Assembly (NCBI GenBank): GCA_015487785.1
Contig: WFPC01000048.1
Coordinates: 1 to 52,440 of the forward strand
DNA length: 52,440 bases
Direction of reading: 5' to 3'
Source: Gammaproteobacteria bacterium
GTDB lineage: Bacteria > Pseudomonadota > Gammaproteobacteria > S012-40
The notes beneath the pieces are model-generated. The model was given only the letters and a program-made list of their open reading frames with translations, was not told where the DNA came from and ran no database searches. Of the stretch, positions 15,918-27,300 are shown one piece after another. The stretch's first letter is position 1. The number at the start of each line of letters is the position of its first letter. The translations under genes were made by a program, and so were the position numbers.

Positions 15918-17684
15918 TCAATACACCCGTTCTTTGGGAGGAAAGGAATCCACCGACAAGGGCTGCATGCGCACCGGCTTGTAGTGCAGGCGATTATCCT
16001 GCTGGAAATACAAGCTGTGCTTGAGCCAGTTCTTGTCGTCGCGCTCGGTATAGTCCACCCGGCTGTGCGCCCCCCGGCTCTCGGTGCGCGCACGGGCCGA
16101 ATACACCGTGGCCAGGGCAATTTCCACCAGATTTTCCAATTCCAGGGCCTCGATGCGTGCAGTATTGAATACCTTGCTATGATCGGTGAGTTCCACATCG
16201 TTCAGACGCGCCTTGATGGCCTCGATGCGACGCACGCCCTCGTCGAGAATCTCGGCACTGCGAAAGACCCCGCAGTGGGTCTCCATTTCCTGTTGCAACT
16301 CGGCGCGCAGGGCATCCACCCGCTCGCCGCCCCCGCTGCGATCCCAGCGCGCCAGGCGCGCCAGGGCCTGCTCCACGCTGTTGGGGTTGAGCCGGCGATG
16401 ATACCGGTTACGCTTGAGATACTTGATAATGTGATTGCCAGCCGCCCGTCCGAACACCACGATGTCCAGCAATGAGTTGCCCCCCAGGCGGTTGGCCCCG
16501 TGCACCGACACACAAGCGCACTCGCCCACCGCGTACAAGCCCGGAATGGGCTGTTCATGTTCGTCGCCGTCCGGCAACACGACCTGACCGAAACGGTTGG
16601 TGGGAATGCCACCCATGGTGTAATGAGCGGTGGGATAGATGGGAATGGGTTGCTCGGCCGGATCGATACCGAGAAAAGTCAGCGCCATGTCACGAATACC
16701 TGGCAGGCGTTTCTTCACCACATCGGCGCCCAGGTGGTCCAGTTTCAGCAGCACGTGATCACCCTTGGGCCCGCAGCCGCGCCCTTCCTTCACCTCCAGA
16801 TAGATGGCCCGGCTCACCACATCACGACTGGCCAGGTCCTTGGCATTGGGGGCATAGCGCTCCATGAAGCGCTCGCCGTCACGGTTGAGCAGATAGCCCC
16901 CCTCGCCGCGCGCACCCTCGGTGATCAACATGCCCTTGCCGGCAATACCGGTGGGATGAAACTGGAAGAACTCCATATCCTGCAAGGGAATGCCCGCCCG
17001 CAGCGCCATGCCCATGCCATCACCGGTGTTGATGCGGGCATTGGTGTTGGTCCGGAAGATACGCCCGGCCCCACCGGTGGCCAGCAAGGTGGTCTTGGCC
17101 TCGATGATCAGAGGTTCGCCGGTTTCGATCTCCAGCACCACCGCGCCGAGGATGTGGCCCTCGTCGTCCTTGATCAGGTCGATGGCGAAAAACTCGTCGA
17201 AAAAATGCGTGCGCGCACGAATGTTCTGTTGATACAGCGTGTGCAGGATGGCATGGCCGGTGCGATCGGCCGCGGCACAGGTGCGCGCCGCCTGCGGACC
17301 ACCGAAAGACTGGCTCTGCCCACCGAAGGGACGTTGGTAGATCTTGCCATTGTCCAGACGCGAGAAGGGCACGCCAGCGTGTTCCAGTTCATACACCAGA
17401 TGGGCTGCCGCCCGGCACATGTATTCCACCGCGTCCTGATCGGCCAGATAATCGCTGCCCTTGATGGTGTCGTACATGTGCCAGTGCCAGTTGTCCGGCA
17501 ACACATTAGCCAGGGCCGCATTGATACCGCCCTGCGCCGCCACCGTGTGCGAGCGGGTGGGGAACACCTTGGACACCACCGCCACGCTGGCCTCGGCCTG
17601 CGCCAGCTGCAGGGCCGCGCGCATGCCACCGCCACCCGCGCCGATCACCAGGGCATCGAAACGCCGCCGGGGAATCTGTTTCAT
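15918..17684 (-). CDS. sdhA: succinate dehydrogenase flavoprotein subunit
   Basis: A 588-residue flavoprotein that oxidises succinate to fumarate in the TCA cycle and respiratory chain. The start is the ATG at 17684, whose ATGA overlaps the sdhD stop codon. [18 protein letters not shown] is the FAD dinucleotide fold, and [16 protein letters not shown] carries His46, the residue expected to bond FAD covalently. [22 protein letters not shown] and [18 protein letters not shown] complete the substrate and FAD sites. The C-terminus has [15 protein letters not shown], the catalytic Arg region. The presence of sdhE downstream fits covalent flavinylation. Confidence 0.97.
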   Translation of the reverse strand: MKQIPRRRFDALVIGAGGGGMRAALQLAQAEASVAVVSKVFPTRSHTVAAQGGINAALANVLPDNWHWHMYDTIKGSDYLADQDAVEYMCRAAAHLVYELEHAGVPFSRLDNGKIYQRPFGGQSQSFGGPQAARTCAAADRTGHAILHTLYQQNIRARTHFFDEFFAIDLIKDDEGHILGAVVLEIETGEPLIIEAKTTLLATGGAGRIFRTNTNARINTGDGMGMALRAGIPLQDMEFFQFHPTGIAGKGMLITEGARGEGGYLLNRDGERFMERYAPNAKDLASRDVVSRAIYLEVKEGRGCGPKGDHVLLKLDHLGADVVKKRLPGIRDMALTFLGIDPAEQPIPIYPTAHYTMGGIPTNRFGQVVLPDGDEHEQPIPGLYAVGECACVSVHGANRLGGNSLLDIVVFGRAAGNHIIKYLKRNRYHRRLNPNSVEQALARLARWDRSGGGERVDALRAELQQEMETHCGVFRSAEILDEGVRRIEAIKARLNDVELTDHSKVFNTARIEALELENLVEIALATVYSARARTESRGAHSRVDYTERDDKNWLKHSLYFQQDNRLHYKPVRMQPLSVDSFPPKERVY

Positions 17685-18028
17685 GCCACGCCTCCCATCA
17701 GGGGTAAAAGAATGCCCAGCAACCACACCAGCATGCTCAGCAGGAACAGACCCAGCAGACCGAGCAGGGCGAAGCGCAGGCCGGGCGGATGCACGTAATC
17801 GAGCAGAATGTCACGCCCTCCCACCCAGGCATGCCCCAGCAGGGCGAGACAGAACAAGGTGGTGGCAACGTTGAACCAGGGACGGGTGAACATAGCGTGC
17901 CAGGTGGAAAAGTCCAATGGCTCCGCCAACCATGCCGCCGGCACCGCCAGCAGCAGAAACAGCGCCATGTACAGTGCGCTCAGGCGCTGCAGGACCCAGG
18001 GCCTCACACCTCCCGCGCGCAGGGTCAT
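17681..18028 (-). CDS. sdhD: succinate dehydrogenase membrane anchor subunit D
   Basis: A 115-residue membrane protein starting at the ATG at 18028, which overlaps the sdhC stop by 4 bases. It has three transmembrane helices: [40 protein letters not shown] and [20 protein letters not shown]. The [14 protein letters not shown] stretch matches the SdhD segment with the heme b ligand His followed by the conserved Asp-Tyr pair near the quinone site. With SdhC it anchors SdhAB and forms the ubiquinone pocket. A long frame running upstream to 18223 is inside sdhC and is not used. Confidence 0.92.
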   Translation of the reverse strand: MTLRAGGVRPWVLQRLSALYMALFLLLAVPAAWLAEPLDFSTWHAMFTRPWFNVATTLFCLALLGHAWVGGRDILLDYVHPPGLRFALLGLLGLFLLSMLVWLLGILLPLMGGVA

Positions 18029-18414
18029 AGCAACCACCCCAGCAACAGCACCAAAACCACTGCCTCGGCAAACAACACCGCGCGCGCCATGACCACGGCA
18101 TGCGTGCGCTCCATGCCGATATCCAGGTCCATCAGCAAATAGCGTATGCCGGCAAAAAAATGATGCGCCATGGCCCACGACAGCACGACCAAGAACAAGC
18201 TGGCCAGGACCCCGTCCAGCCACAGGCGTGCCTGCTCGAAACCCTGCTCACTACGCAGGGAAAGCTGCAGTAGATGAATCATGAAAGGAAGCGCCAGAAT
18301 CAACAGGGCACCGCTGATACGATGCAATATCGAAACGATGCCAGTCAATGGAAGATGAATGCGGCGCAGATCGAGATATTTAGGACGGTTCTTGTTGTGG
18401 GTTAGATGCCCCAT
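18025..18414 (-). CDS. sdhC: succinate dehydrogenase cytochrome b556 subunit
   Basis: A 129-residue subunit from the ATG at 18414, preceded by an AGGAG ribosome site 9 bases upstream. HLPLTGIVSILHRISGALLI contains the SdhC signature Ser and Arg for quinone binding, and SWAMAHHFFAGIRYLLMDLD carries the heme-ligand His and the conserved end of helix II. Three transmembrane helices are visible. It is the first gene of sdhCDAB-sdhE-cptA, whose members are separated by 4-base overlaps to 3-base gaps or overlap outright, so the transcript is probably one unit. The promoter must lie in the 148-base gap shared with the divergent ygfZ. Confidence 0.94.
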   Translation of the reverse strand: MGHLTHNKNRPKYLDLRRIHLPLTGIVSILHRISGALLILALPFMIHLLQLSLRSEQGFEQARLWLDGVLASLFLVVLSWAMAHHFFAGIRYLLMDLDIGMERTHAVVMARAVLFAEAVVLVLLLGWLL

Positions 18415-18562
18415 CGCACTCCTGCCTGTTGTCCATACCGGTGGTGCAAAAAGATTTGCAAATATGATACCGGCTGCATCCCTGTGTTTTACCCGGTGTA
18501 ATTCCGTGAAGCGCTTGTATACTATTCGGAAAACCGCACGATACTGGAGGTGATGGTATAGC
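18415..18562. promoter_or_regulatory. sdhC-ygfZ divergent intergenic region
   Basis: This region must hold promoters for the sdh operon (minus) and ygfZ (plus). The best -10 candidate for ygfZ is TATACT at 18518-18523, with no good -35 box at the right distance. For sdhC a TTGCAA...TATGGA pair is visible but lies very close to the gene. No clear Fur, ArcA or CRP site could be picked out by eye. Confidence 0.4.
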
Positions 18563-19609
18563 ATGAATCCACAATGGCAACAATTCCTGGCCACGCAACA
18601 GGCCCGGATCGACGAGCATGGCGTGCGCGATTTCGGCGAGCCCCAGGCCGAACTCGCAGCCGCCGCCGACAACGTGAAATGCGACTTGTCACACTATGGT
18701 CTGATCGCCGTCAGCGGCGACGATGCCGTCACCTTCATGCAGGGCCAGTTCAGCAACGATGTCACCCTGGTAGACGACGCGCACAGCCAGCTCAGCAGCT
18801 ACAACAACCCCAAGGGTCGCTGCTTGGCCTGCTTTCGCCTGTTCAGGCAGCAACAACGCTACCTGCTGCGCCTGCCGAGGGAAGTGCTTGCGCCCACCCT
18901 GCAACGGCTGCGCATGTTCGTTCTGCGCTCAGCGGTGGTACTGGAAGACGTCAGCGACGAACTGGCCAGCATGGGCCTGTCCGGCCCTGCGGCCGAGGCC
19001 TTCCTGGCCCGCGACCAACTGGCCCCGACCGAGGTCGACGGCTGCCTGCAAGGCGATGGCTTCAGCGTATTGCGGGTCGCCGGCGCACAGCATCCCCGTT
19101 TCGAACTCCACGGCCAGGCCGAGGCCCTGCAACAGGTGTGGCAACAGGCCCGCGATTTCACCACCGCCGGACGCGGCACCTGGCGCCTGCTGGAAATCGA
19201 GGCAGGTCTGCCGGAAGTGTTTCTCGCCAGCCGCGAAAGCTTTGTGCCACAAATGCTCAATCTGGACAGGCTTGGCGGCATCAGCTTCACCAAGGGCTGT
19301 TATACCGGGCAGGAAATCGTCGCCCGCATGCATTACCTGGGCAAGCTGAAAAAACGCATGTACCTGGCCGAGGTGCGCAGCCCGCACACGCCGGCGGTGG
19401 GCGACAAGCTCTATGCCGCCCAGGGCGATACCGAACAGAGTATCGGTGAAGTGGTCAACCGCCAGTCTTTGGGGCAAGAACGCCACAAGCTCCTGGCCGT
19501 GATCCGCATCGACGCCGCCGAAGCTGGCGATATCCACCTGGACAGCCCCACCGGCCCACGCTTGAGCCTGCAGACGCTACCCTACGCGATATCGGAGCAG
19601 GAAAGTTGA
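18563..19609 (+). CDS. ygfZ: folate-binding protein YgfZ
   Basis: A 348-residue GcvT-like protein. The family hallmark KGCYTGQEIVARMHYLG is at about residues 246-262, with the conserved reactive Cys in K-G-C-Y-T-G-Q-E. The N-terminal part (LIAVSGDDAVTFMQGQFSND) matches the YgfZ/GcvT folate-binding fold. YgfZ uses tetrahydrofolate to support repair or assembly of certain iron-sulfur enzymes, including MiaB. It sits divergently from the succinate dehydrogenase operon, itself an iron-sulfur enzyme. An ACTGGAGG-type ribosome site precedes the ATG. It converges on purA with 79 bases between and no clear terminator. Confidence 0.93.
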   Translation: MNPQWQQFLATQQARIDEHGVRDFGEPQAELAAAADNVKCDLSHYGLIAVSGDDAVTFMQGQFSNDVTLVDDAHSQLSSYNNPKGRCLACFRLFRQQQRYLLRLPREVLAPTLQRLRMFVLRSAVVLEDVSDELASMGLSGPAAEAFLARDQLAPTEVDGCLQGDGFSVLRVAGAQHPRFELHGQAEALQQVWQQARDFTTAGRGTWRLLEIEAGLPEVFLASRESFVPQMLNLDRLGGISFTKGCYTGQEIVARMHYLGKLKKRMYLAEVRSPHTPAVGDKLYAAQGDTEQSIGEVVNRQSLGQERHKLLAVIRIDAAEAGDIHLDSPTGPRLSLQTLPYAISEQES

Positions 19610-19688
19610 CCTTCAAACGAACCCATTCCTGGCAAGGCAGGTGTTGAAGATTACGCGGATGCAACATCCACGCTCATCGGACACCCGT

Positions 19689-22159
<2,471 letters not shown>

Positions 22160-22171
22160 GGATGTCTCGAT

Positions 22172-22360
22172 TCAGTTCTTTATCAAATACAGCAGAGCCA
22201 AGCCGATCAGCATGCTGGCCAGGCCACCAATACGCAGGCTCTTGTCGTCCAGTTGCATCAGGCTGGCCTGTGCCCGCTTGAATGCCGCCGGATTGAGAAA
22301 GGGGAAAATGCCCTCCAGTACCAGCAACAAGGCCAGGGCGAGTCCCAGCTCCTGCCACAT
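22172..22360 (-). CDS. DUF2065 small membrane protein
   Basis: A 62-residue hydrophobic peptide from the ATG at 22360: MWQELGLALALLLVLEGIFP, then a short basic loop with LNPAAFKRAQASLMQLDD, then GGLASMLIGLALLYLIKN. This is two transmembrane helices and a conserved central segment, the layout of DUF2065 (YjeT) proteins, which regularly sit between hflC and hisZ or purA. The function is unknown. The gene follows a strong intrinsic terminator, so its expression needs read-through or a very short promoter region. Confidence 0.85.
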   Translation of the reverse strand: MWQELGLALALLLVLEGIFPFLNPAAFKRAQASLMQLDDKSLRIGGLASMLIGLALLYLIKN

Positions 22361-22381
22361 GCGATCTACCCCCGTACCATC

Positions 22382-22430
22382 AAAAAAAAGCCGGGCCACG
22401 CGGTCAACCGCGCCGGCCCGACGGGATCAT
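22382..22430 (-). terminator. intrinsic terminator after hflC
   Basis: On the minus strand an interrupted GC-rich stem closes on a TTGA loop: CGCGG pairs with CCGCG, then GGGCC with GGCCC after a small bulge. Eight consecutive T residues follow immediately (22382-22389 on the opposite strand). It lies 7 bases after the hflC stop and 22 bases before the DUF2065 start, so it separates hflX-hflK-hflC from the hisZ-purA part of the gene run. Confidence 0.82.
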
Positions 22431-22436
22431 GTGTAT

Positions 22437-23303
22437 TTACTCCTTGCCCGGATCGTTGAAATACTTGAAGAATTTCGAGTCTGGCTCCAGCACCAGCATG
22501 TCGGTCTTGTTCTTGAAGCTGTCCCTGTAGGCATTGAGACTGCGATAGAACGCATAGAATTCGCGATCCTTGTCATAGGCCTCGGCATAGATCCGGGCCG
22601 CAACGGCATCGCCCTCGCCTCGAATCTGCTCGGCATCCCGATAAGCCTCGGCCTGGATGATCTCGCGCTGGCGCTCGGCATCGGCGCGAATGCGCTCGGC
22701 CTCCTCGGCACCGCGCGAACGGAAGTCCTTGGCCACCCGCGCCCGTTCGGCCTCCATGCGTCGGAATACCGAGCTACTGACATCCCGGGGCAAGTCGATG
22801 CGCTTGATGCGCACATCCACCACCTCGATGCCAAACGATGCCATTTGCTTGTTGGCATTGACGGTAAGGTTGTCCATGATCTGTGAACGTTCGCCAGACA
22901 CCGCATCCTGGATAGTGCGCTTGCCGATCTCGGCGCGCAGGCCATCCTTGATGATCTGGGTGATGCGGCTGGCGGCGCGGCGCTCGTCGCCACTCATGGC
23001 CCGATAGTAAGCTGCCGGGTCGGAGATACGCCACTTCACAAACGAATCCACGATCACGTTTTTCTTCTCGCTGGTGAGGTATTCTTCCGGCGGCGAGTCC
23101 ACGGTGAGCACCCGGGCATCGAACTTGCGCACATTGTTGACCAGAGGCAGTTTGAAATGCAGGCCGGGGTCGAAGTCGGCCTTCACGATTTCACCCAAGC
23201 GAAACATGATCGCCTTTTCCCGCTCGTTGACGGTGAACACCGAAAAGGAGCCGAAAATCAGCACTACGACGAGAACAGCACCTATCAATCGCATATTCTT
23301 CAT
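22437..23303 (-). CDS. hflC: HflC, modulator of FtsH protease
   Basis: A 288-residue SPFH/Band 7 protein anchored by an N-terminal helix (LIGAVLVVVLIFGSFSVFTV), with the rest in the periplasm. EREKAIMFRLGEIVKADFDP opens the SPFH domain. A long charged coiled coil with repeated Arg/Glu/Ala follows (VAKDFRSRGAEEAERIRADA), and FYAFYRSLNAYRDSF is the conserved HflC end. With HflK it forms a large cage around FtsH that restrains proteolysis of membrane substrates. It starts 2 bases after the hflK stop, so the two subunits are co-translated. Confidence 0.96.
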   Translation of the reverse strand: MKNMRLIGAVLVVVLIFGSFSVFTVNEREKAIMFRLGEIVKADFDPGLHFKLPLVNNVRKFDARVLTVDSPPEEYLTSEKKNVIVDSFVKWRISDPAAYYRAMSGDERRAASRITQIIKDGLRAEIGKRTIQDAVSGERSQIMDNLTVNANKQMASFGIEVVDVRIKRIDLPRDVSSSVFRRMEAERARVAKDFRSRGAEEAERIRADAERQREIIQAEAYRDAEQIRGEGDAVAARIYAEAYDKDREFYAFYRSLNAYRDSFKNKTDMLVLEPDSKFFKYFNDPGKE

Positions 23304-23305
23304 GA

Positions 23306-24529
23306 TTATCGTCCCATCCGGCTACGTTGATTCTCCCGCTCGCGGCGACGCTGTTGAGGCTGTTGTACCGCGGCCGCCTGCGGGTTGAACTGGGGAATGA
23401 CTGGAACCGCCACTCGCTGTTCAGGTTGCGAGATAATGCGATCCAGTGGCAGGTACAACAAGTTGTTACCTCCCTCCACGTCCACCACGACCTTGCTGGT
23501 CTTGGACAGGATGGATTCCACTGTGTCGAGATAGAGACGCTCGCGCGTCACTTCCGGCGCCTTCTGGTATTCGGTCAGCAGTTGCAGGAAGCGGCTAGAT
23601 TCACCCTCGGCCTGGGCGATCACCCGTGCCTTGTAACCATTGGCCTCTTCCAGTTGACGGGCCGCATTACCCCGTGCCTTGGGAATGATGTCATTGGCAT
23701 AGGCCTCGGCATCGTTGATCAGGCGCTGCTGGTCCTCACGGGCCTTGATGGCATCCTCGAAGGCGCCTTTCACTTCCTGCGGCGGCTGGGCACTCTGCAC
23801 GTTGACGCTGGTCACCAGCAAGCCGGACTTGTAGTTGTCGAGGATTTGCTGTAGCAGCTGCTCGGTGCGATCGGCAATCTCGCTCTGACCTTGGGTGAGC
23901 ACGAAATCCATCTTGCTCTTGCCCACGGCCTCGCGCACCGCGCTCTCGGTGGCCTGACGCAGGGTGCCGTCCGGATCCCGCACATTGAACAGGTAATCCT
24001 TGGCATCCTTGACTTGGTATTGCACCGCGAACTTGATGTCGACGATGTTCTCGTCCTGGGTCAACATCAGGGCTTCCTGAGGCACGCTGCTGATTTCGCG
24101 CGCGGCAGTGGTGGAACGGTAGCCGATCTCGATATTGCGGATCTGGTCCACGTCGACGATTTCCACTGCGCCGATGGGATAGGGCAGGTGCCAGTGGGGG
24201 CCTGGCTCGGTGGTTTCCACATACTTGCCGAAACGGGTGACCACGCCGCGCTCGGCAGGGTCGACGATGTAGATGCCCGACAGCAGCCATACCACCAACA
24301 GCACGCCGATGATGCCACCTGCGGCCACCGTGGAACCTCCGCCAACGCCGCCTGCGCCGCCGGACGGCGTTTCGCCATCGCCACCACCGCCCTTGCCGCC
24401 GAGCAAACCGTTGAGCTTGTCTTGGAACTTCTTCAGGATCTCGTCGAGATCGGGCGGGCCTTGTTCGTTGTCGGGACGGTTGCCCCAGGGATCTTTGTTC
24501 CCAGAACCGCCGGGTTCATTCCAAGCCAT
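23306..24529 (-). CDS. hflK: HflK, modulator of FtsH protease
   Basis: A 407-residue SPFH protein. Residues 1-70 are glycine- and proline-rich and cytoplasmic (MAWNEPGGSGNKDPWG, GGKGGGGDGETPSGGAGG). One transmembrane helix follows at about 72-92 (GGIIGVLLVVWLLSGIYIVD). The Band 7 domain then contains PAERGVVTRFGKYVETTEPG, and a helical periplasmic region includes NDAEAYANDIIPKARGNAAR. The C-terminus is basic and glutamine-rich. It pairs with the downstream HflC to control FtsH. The gene order hflX-hflK-hflC is standard for the group. Confidence 0.96.
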   Translation of the reverse strand: MAWNEPGGSGNKDPWGNRPDNEQGPPDLDEILKKFQDKLNGLLGGKGGGGDGETPSGGAGGVGGGSTVAAGGIIGVLLVVWLLSGIYIVDPAERGVVTRFGKYVETTEPGPHWHLPYPIGAVEIVDVDQIRNIEIGYRSTTAAREISSVPQEALMLTQDENIVDIKFAVQYQVKDAKDYLFNVRDPDGTLRQATESAVREAVGKSKMDFVLTQGQSEIADRTEQLLQQILDNYKSGLLVTSVNVQSAQPPQEVKGAFEDAIKAREDQQRLINDAEAYANDIIPKARGNAARQLEEANGYKARVIAQAEGESSRFLQLLTEYQKAPEVTRERLYLDTVESILSKTSKVVVDVEGGNNLLYLPLDRIISQPEQRVAVPVIPQFNPQAAAVQQPQQRRRERENQRSRMGR

Positions 24530-24590
24530 AGAAACTCCGTTGTTGTTTGGTTGACCAGGTTATCGTAACTCAAGGCGAATTGTAGGTGTC

Positions 24591-25901
24591 TCAGCCCATG
24601 CCCGCAAGCACAACCTCGTCGTCCGCCGGTGGCTGTTGGCAAATGATGGCGACTGGCGGCAAAAGCTGTTGCAACGTACGCTGCTGGGCCCGCAGCTCCA
24701 GCCAGAAACCCCCGTCGTTTGCAGGCTTTTCACTCAGCACCACCTCCTGCGCATAGAGTCGCGCTCGCACCCGTCCCTCGGCCGGCGGCAAATGCACCCA
24801 GCAATGCCGGAAGGCCTCCCCGAAGAATTGTCTGATGGCTTCCAACAATATCTCCAGCCCTTGCCCCGTGGTCGAGGAAAGCCAGATGCGCCAGATCTTG
24901 CCGTGTTCATCGCGGTCCACCCGGGGGCTGGCCTGGTCGAGCAGGTCGATCTTGTTGTAGACCAGCAACTGTGGCAATTCGTCGGCGCCGATCTCAGCCA
25001 GCACGCGGTTGACCTGTTCCACCCGCTGCCGATGTTCCGGGTCGGCGGCATCCACCACGTGCAGCAACAACTGGCTCTGGCGGGTTTCCTCCAGGGTGGA
25101 ACGAAAAGCGGCCACCAGGTCATGGGGTAAATTCTGCACGAAGCCCACCGTATCCACCAGCATCACCGGTCCGGCATCGGCGACATCCAGCCGACGCAAG
25201 GTGGGATCCAGGGTGGCGAACAATTGATCGGCAGCATATACCTCGGCCGCGGTGAGCCGGTTGAACAGGGTGGACTTGCCGGCATTGGTGTACCCCACCA
25301 GGGAGACGGTGGGGATCTCTGCCCGGGTACGCGCACGCCGACCCTGGCTGCGCTGGCGTTGCACCTTTTCCAGCCGGCGGTTGATCTGCTTGATGCGATC
25401 ACCGATCAGACGACGGTCGGTCTCGAGCTGGGTTTCCCCCGGCCCACGCAGCCCAATGCCACCTTTTTGACGTTCCAGGTGAGTCCAGCCCCGCACCAGG
25501 CGGGTGGACAGATGCCGTAACTGGGCCAGCTCCACCTGTAGCTTGCCCTCGAAGCTCCGTGCCCGCTGGGCGAAGATATCGAGAATCAGGCCTGTGCGAT
25601 CCAACACCCGGCAATCCAGTAGACGTTCCAGATTGCGTTCCTGGGCCGGACTCAGCATGTGATCGAAAATCACCAGCTCCGCCCCCTCGGCCTTGACCAG
25701 GCGTTCGATCTCCTCGGCCTTGCCCTTACCCACGAAATATTTGGGATCGGGCGCATGCCGGCTGCCTCCCACGCAGGCGACCGGCTCCGCGCCCGCGGAA
25801 AGAACCAGTTGCTGGAATTCTTCGGGATCGCCGCTCTCTCCCACCTGCAGCTGCAGGTGTACCAGAACGGCTCGCTCGCCACGCCGGGGACGCTCAAACA
25901 C
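24591..25901 (-). CDS. hflX: ribosome-associated GTPase HflX
   Basis: A 436-residue GTPase of the Obg-HflX group that splits stalled or heat-damaged ribosomes. The GTG at 25901 is preferred: it gives VFERPRRGERAVLVHL, which aligns with E. coli HflX from residue 1, and a GGGGGA ribosome site lies 4 bases upstream. A TTG at 25931 overlapping the hfq stop would add ten residues. Residues up to about 190 form the HflX N-terminal domain with its helical linker (GLRGPGETQLETDRRLI). The G domain has GYTNAGKSTLFN (G1), LVDTVGFVQNLP (G3) and YNKIDLLD (G4). Confidence 0.94.
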   Translation of the reverse strand: MFERPRRGERAVLVHLQLQVGESGDPEEFQQLVLSAGAEPVACVGGSRHAPDPKYFVGKGKAEEIERLVKAEGAELVIFDHMLSPAQERNLERLLDCRVLDRTGLILDIFAQRARSFEGKLQVELAQLRHLSTRLVRGWTHLERQKGGIGLRGPGETQLETDRRLIGDRIKQINRRLEKVQRQRSQGRRARTRAEIPTVSLVGYTNAGKSTLFNRLTAAEVYAADQLFATLDPTLRRLDVADAGPVMLVDTVGFVQNLPHDLVAAFRSTLEETRQSQLLLHVVDAADPEHRQRVEQVNRVLAEIGADELPQLLVYNKIDLLDQASPRVDRDEHGKIWRIWLSSTTGQGLEILLEAIRQFFGEAFRHCWVHLPPAEGRVRARLYAQEVVLSEKPANDGGFWLELRAQQRTLQQLLPPVAIICQQPPADDEVVLAGMG

Positions 25902-25927
25902 GGCGTCCCCCAAGGCGCTTGTGGGGA

Positions 25928-26179
25928 TCAAGTGTTGCCGGAATCAGCCGGAGCCTCCTCTGGAGCACCCAGGCGCACATTGCGCGCTGGTACCACGGTG
26001 GATATGGCATGTTTGTAAACCATCTGATTGACTGAGTTTTTCAGCAATACCACGAACTGATCGAAGGAATCGATCTGCCCCTGGAGCTTGATGCCATTGA
26101 CCAGATAGATGGACACCGGTACCTTCTCTTTCCGCAACATATTCAGGAAAGGGTCTTGTAAACTTTGCCCTTTTGACAT
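25928..26179 (-). CDS. hfq: RNA chaperone Hfq
   Basis: An 83-residue Sm-like protein forming a hexamer that pairs small RNAs with mRNAs. [20 protein letters not shown] carries the proximal-face Gln and the lateral Arg-Lys rim. [20 protein letters not shown] is Sm1, and [16 protein letters not shown] is Sm2 with the Tyr-Lys-His proximal motif. The C-terminal tail is short and acidic ([12 protein letters not shown]). A strong AAGGAG ribosome site precedes the ATG. The gene is 185 bases downstream of miaA and has a probable promoter of its own in that gap. Confidence 0.97.
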   Translation of the reverse strand: MSKGQSLQDPFLNMLRKEKVPVSIYLVNGIKLQGQIDSFDQFVVLLKNSVNQMVYKHAISTVVPARNVRLGAPEEAPADSGNT

Positions 26180-26315
26180 GCCTTATTCTCCTTTTATAGT
26201 TTTCAAGGCGCTGCACAACCCGCCAGCGGCGGATTCCCACCCTCATCAGTTCATGCGACCCAGTAATACCACAACGCATACCGGGCACCATCGCTATAAG
26301 ACAACCGCACGGTGC

Positions 26316-26344
26316 ATCATACACTGTTTTGCCGATGAACCCAA
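26316..26344 (-). promoter_or_regulatory. candidate sigma-70 promoter of hfq
   Basis: On the minus strand TTGGGT, a 17-base spacer, then TATGAT. The -10 box matches five of six consensus bases and the -35 box three of six, with ideal spacing. Transcription would start about 130 bases before the hfq ATG, giving a long leader. In E. coli hfq also has promoters just upstream, within miaA. Confidence 0.4.
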
Positions 26345-26346
26345 AG

Positions 26347-26365
26347 ACCATTCTTAAAGAATGGT
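26347..26365. repeat. perfect 9-bp-arm inverted repeat after miaA
   Basis: ACCATTCTT, one central base, AAGAATGGT: a perfect palindrome that begins in the last base of the miaA stop codon and overlaps no other gene. There is no following run of T on either strand, so it does not look like an intrinsic terminator. It abuts the candidate hfq -35 box and could be an operator or an mRNA 3'-end stabiliser. Confidence 0.5.
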
Positions 26366-27300
26366 TAATTGATCTGGGTTTCCACCCAGCGTAGCGCCCG
26401 TTGCATCACCTGGTCGGCATGGGCATCGAACGCCTGCAAGGCCGTCTCGGCACGCAGCCAGGTGAGCTGGCGCTTGGCCAGCCGGCGGGTAGCCACGATA
26501 CCGGCCTCTTCCAATCCCTCGCGCCTCAGTTCGCCAGCAAGATATTGGCAGACCTGGCGATAACCCACCGAGCGCATGGATGGCAAGCCGGGATGTACCC
26601 CGGGCTGACGCAACAAGCCTTCCACTTCCTCGATCAGCCCCTCTTGCAGCATTCGCCGGAAACGTCCGGCGATGGCATCATGCAGCCGCCTGCGCTCGGC
26701 CGGCACCAGGGCCAACTTGATGAAACGATAGACCGGCTCGACCACATCCTGTTCGGCCAGCCAGGCGCTCATGGGACGGCCGGTGAGGTGATAGACCTCC
26801 AGGGCCCGCAGGGTGCGCTGGGGATCATTGGGATGGATGCGCCGGGCCGAGACCGGATCCACCTGCCGTAACTGGCGGTGAAGTGCCGTCAGCCCCTGTT
26901 CCCGCAAGGCCTGCTCCAGACGCTGGCGCAGCACTGGCTCGGCCTCGGGCAAGGGGCCCAGGCCCTGTTCCAGGGCTCGGAAATAGAGCATGGTGCCTCC
27001 CACCAGCAGGGGAATGCGCCCGGCGGCGGTGATCTCGGCCATCTCGCGCAGGGCGTCGTCACGGAAACGCGCGGCGGAATAGGTCTCGCTGGGTTCACAG
27101 ATATCGATCAGGCGATGGGGCGCCCGGGCCAGCAAGCCGGCATCGGGCTTGGCAGTGCCGATATCCATGCCACGGTAGACCAGGGCGGAGTCCACGCTGA
27201 CGATATCCACCGGCAAATGCTGGCGCAGGAATACCGCCAGTGCCGTCTTGCCAGAGGCAGTAGGCCCCTTGAGCAGGATGGCTGGCGGTTTATCAGTCAA
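26365..27300 (-). CDS. miaA: tRNA dimethylallyltransferase
   Basis: A 311-residue enzyme that adds an isopentenyl group to A37 of tRNAs reading UNN codons. The start is taken as TTG at 27300, giving a family-like N-terminus [20 protein letters not shown], with a CGGAG ribosome site 8 bases upstream. No ATG fits. [12 protein letters not shown] is the P-loop, [18 protein letters not shown] binds the tRNA base and catalytic Asp, and [20 protein letters not shown] is the MiaA signature. The gene overlaps the preceding GGDEF-EAL gene by 8 bases. It would modify, among others, the tRNA-Ser(UGA) encoded 3 kb away. Confidence 0.94.
   Translation of the reverse strand: MTDKPPAILLKGPTASGKTALAVFLRQHLPVDIVSVDSALVYRGMDIGTAKPDAGLLARAPHRLIDICEPSETYSAARFRDDALREMAEITAAGRIPLLVGGTMLYFRALEQGLGPLPEAEPVLRQRLEQALREQGLTALHRQLRQVDPVSARRIHPNDPQRTLRALEVYHLTGRPMSAWLAEQDVVEPVYRFIKLALVPAERRRLHDAIAGRFRRMLQEGLIEEVEGLLRQPGVHPGLPSMRSVGYRQVCQYLAGELRREGLEEAGIVATRRLAKRQLTWLRAETALQAFDAHADQVMQRALRWVETQIN

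Noticed and set aside
16500-17798. A 432-codon plus-strand open frame opposite sdhA
   Set aside because: It is antisense to a certain gene. The His- and Gln-rich composition is the usual product of reading GC-rich coding sequence on the wrong strand. Similar long antisense frames opposite mucD, cysS, gltX and nnrD were discarded for the same reason.
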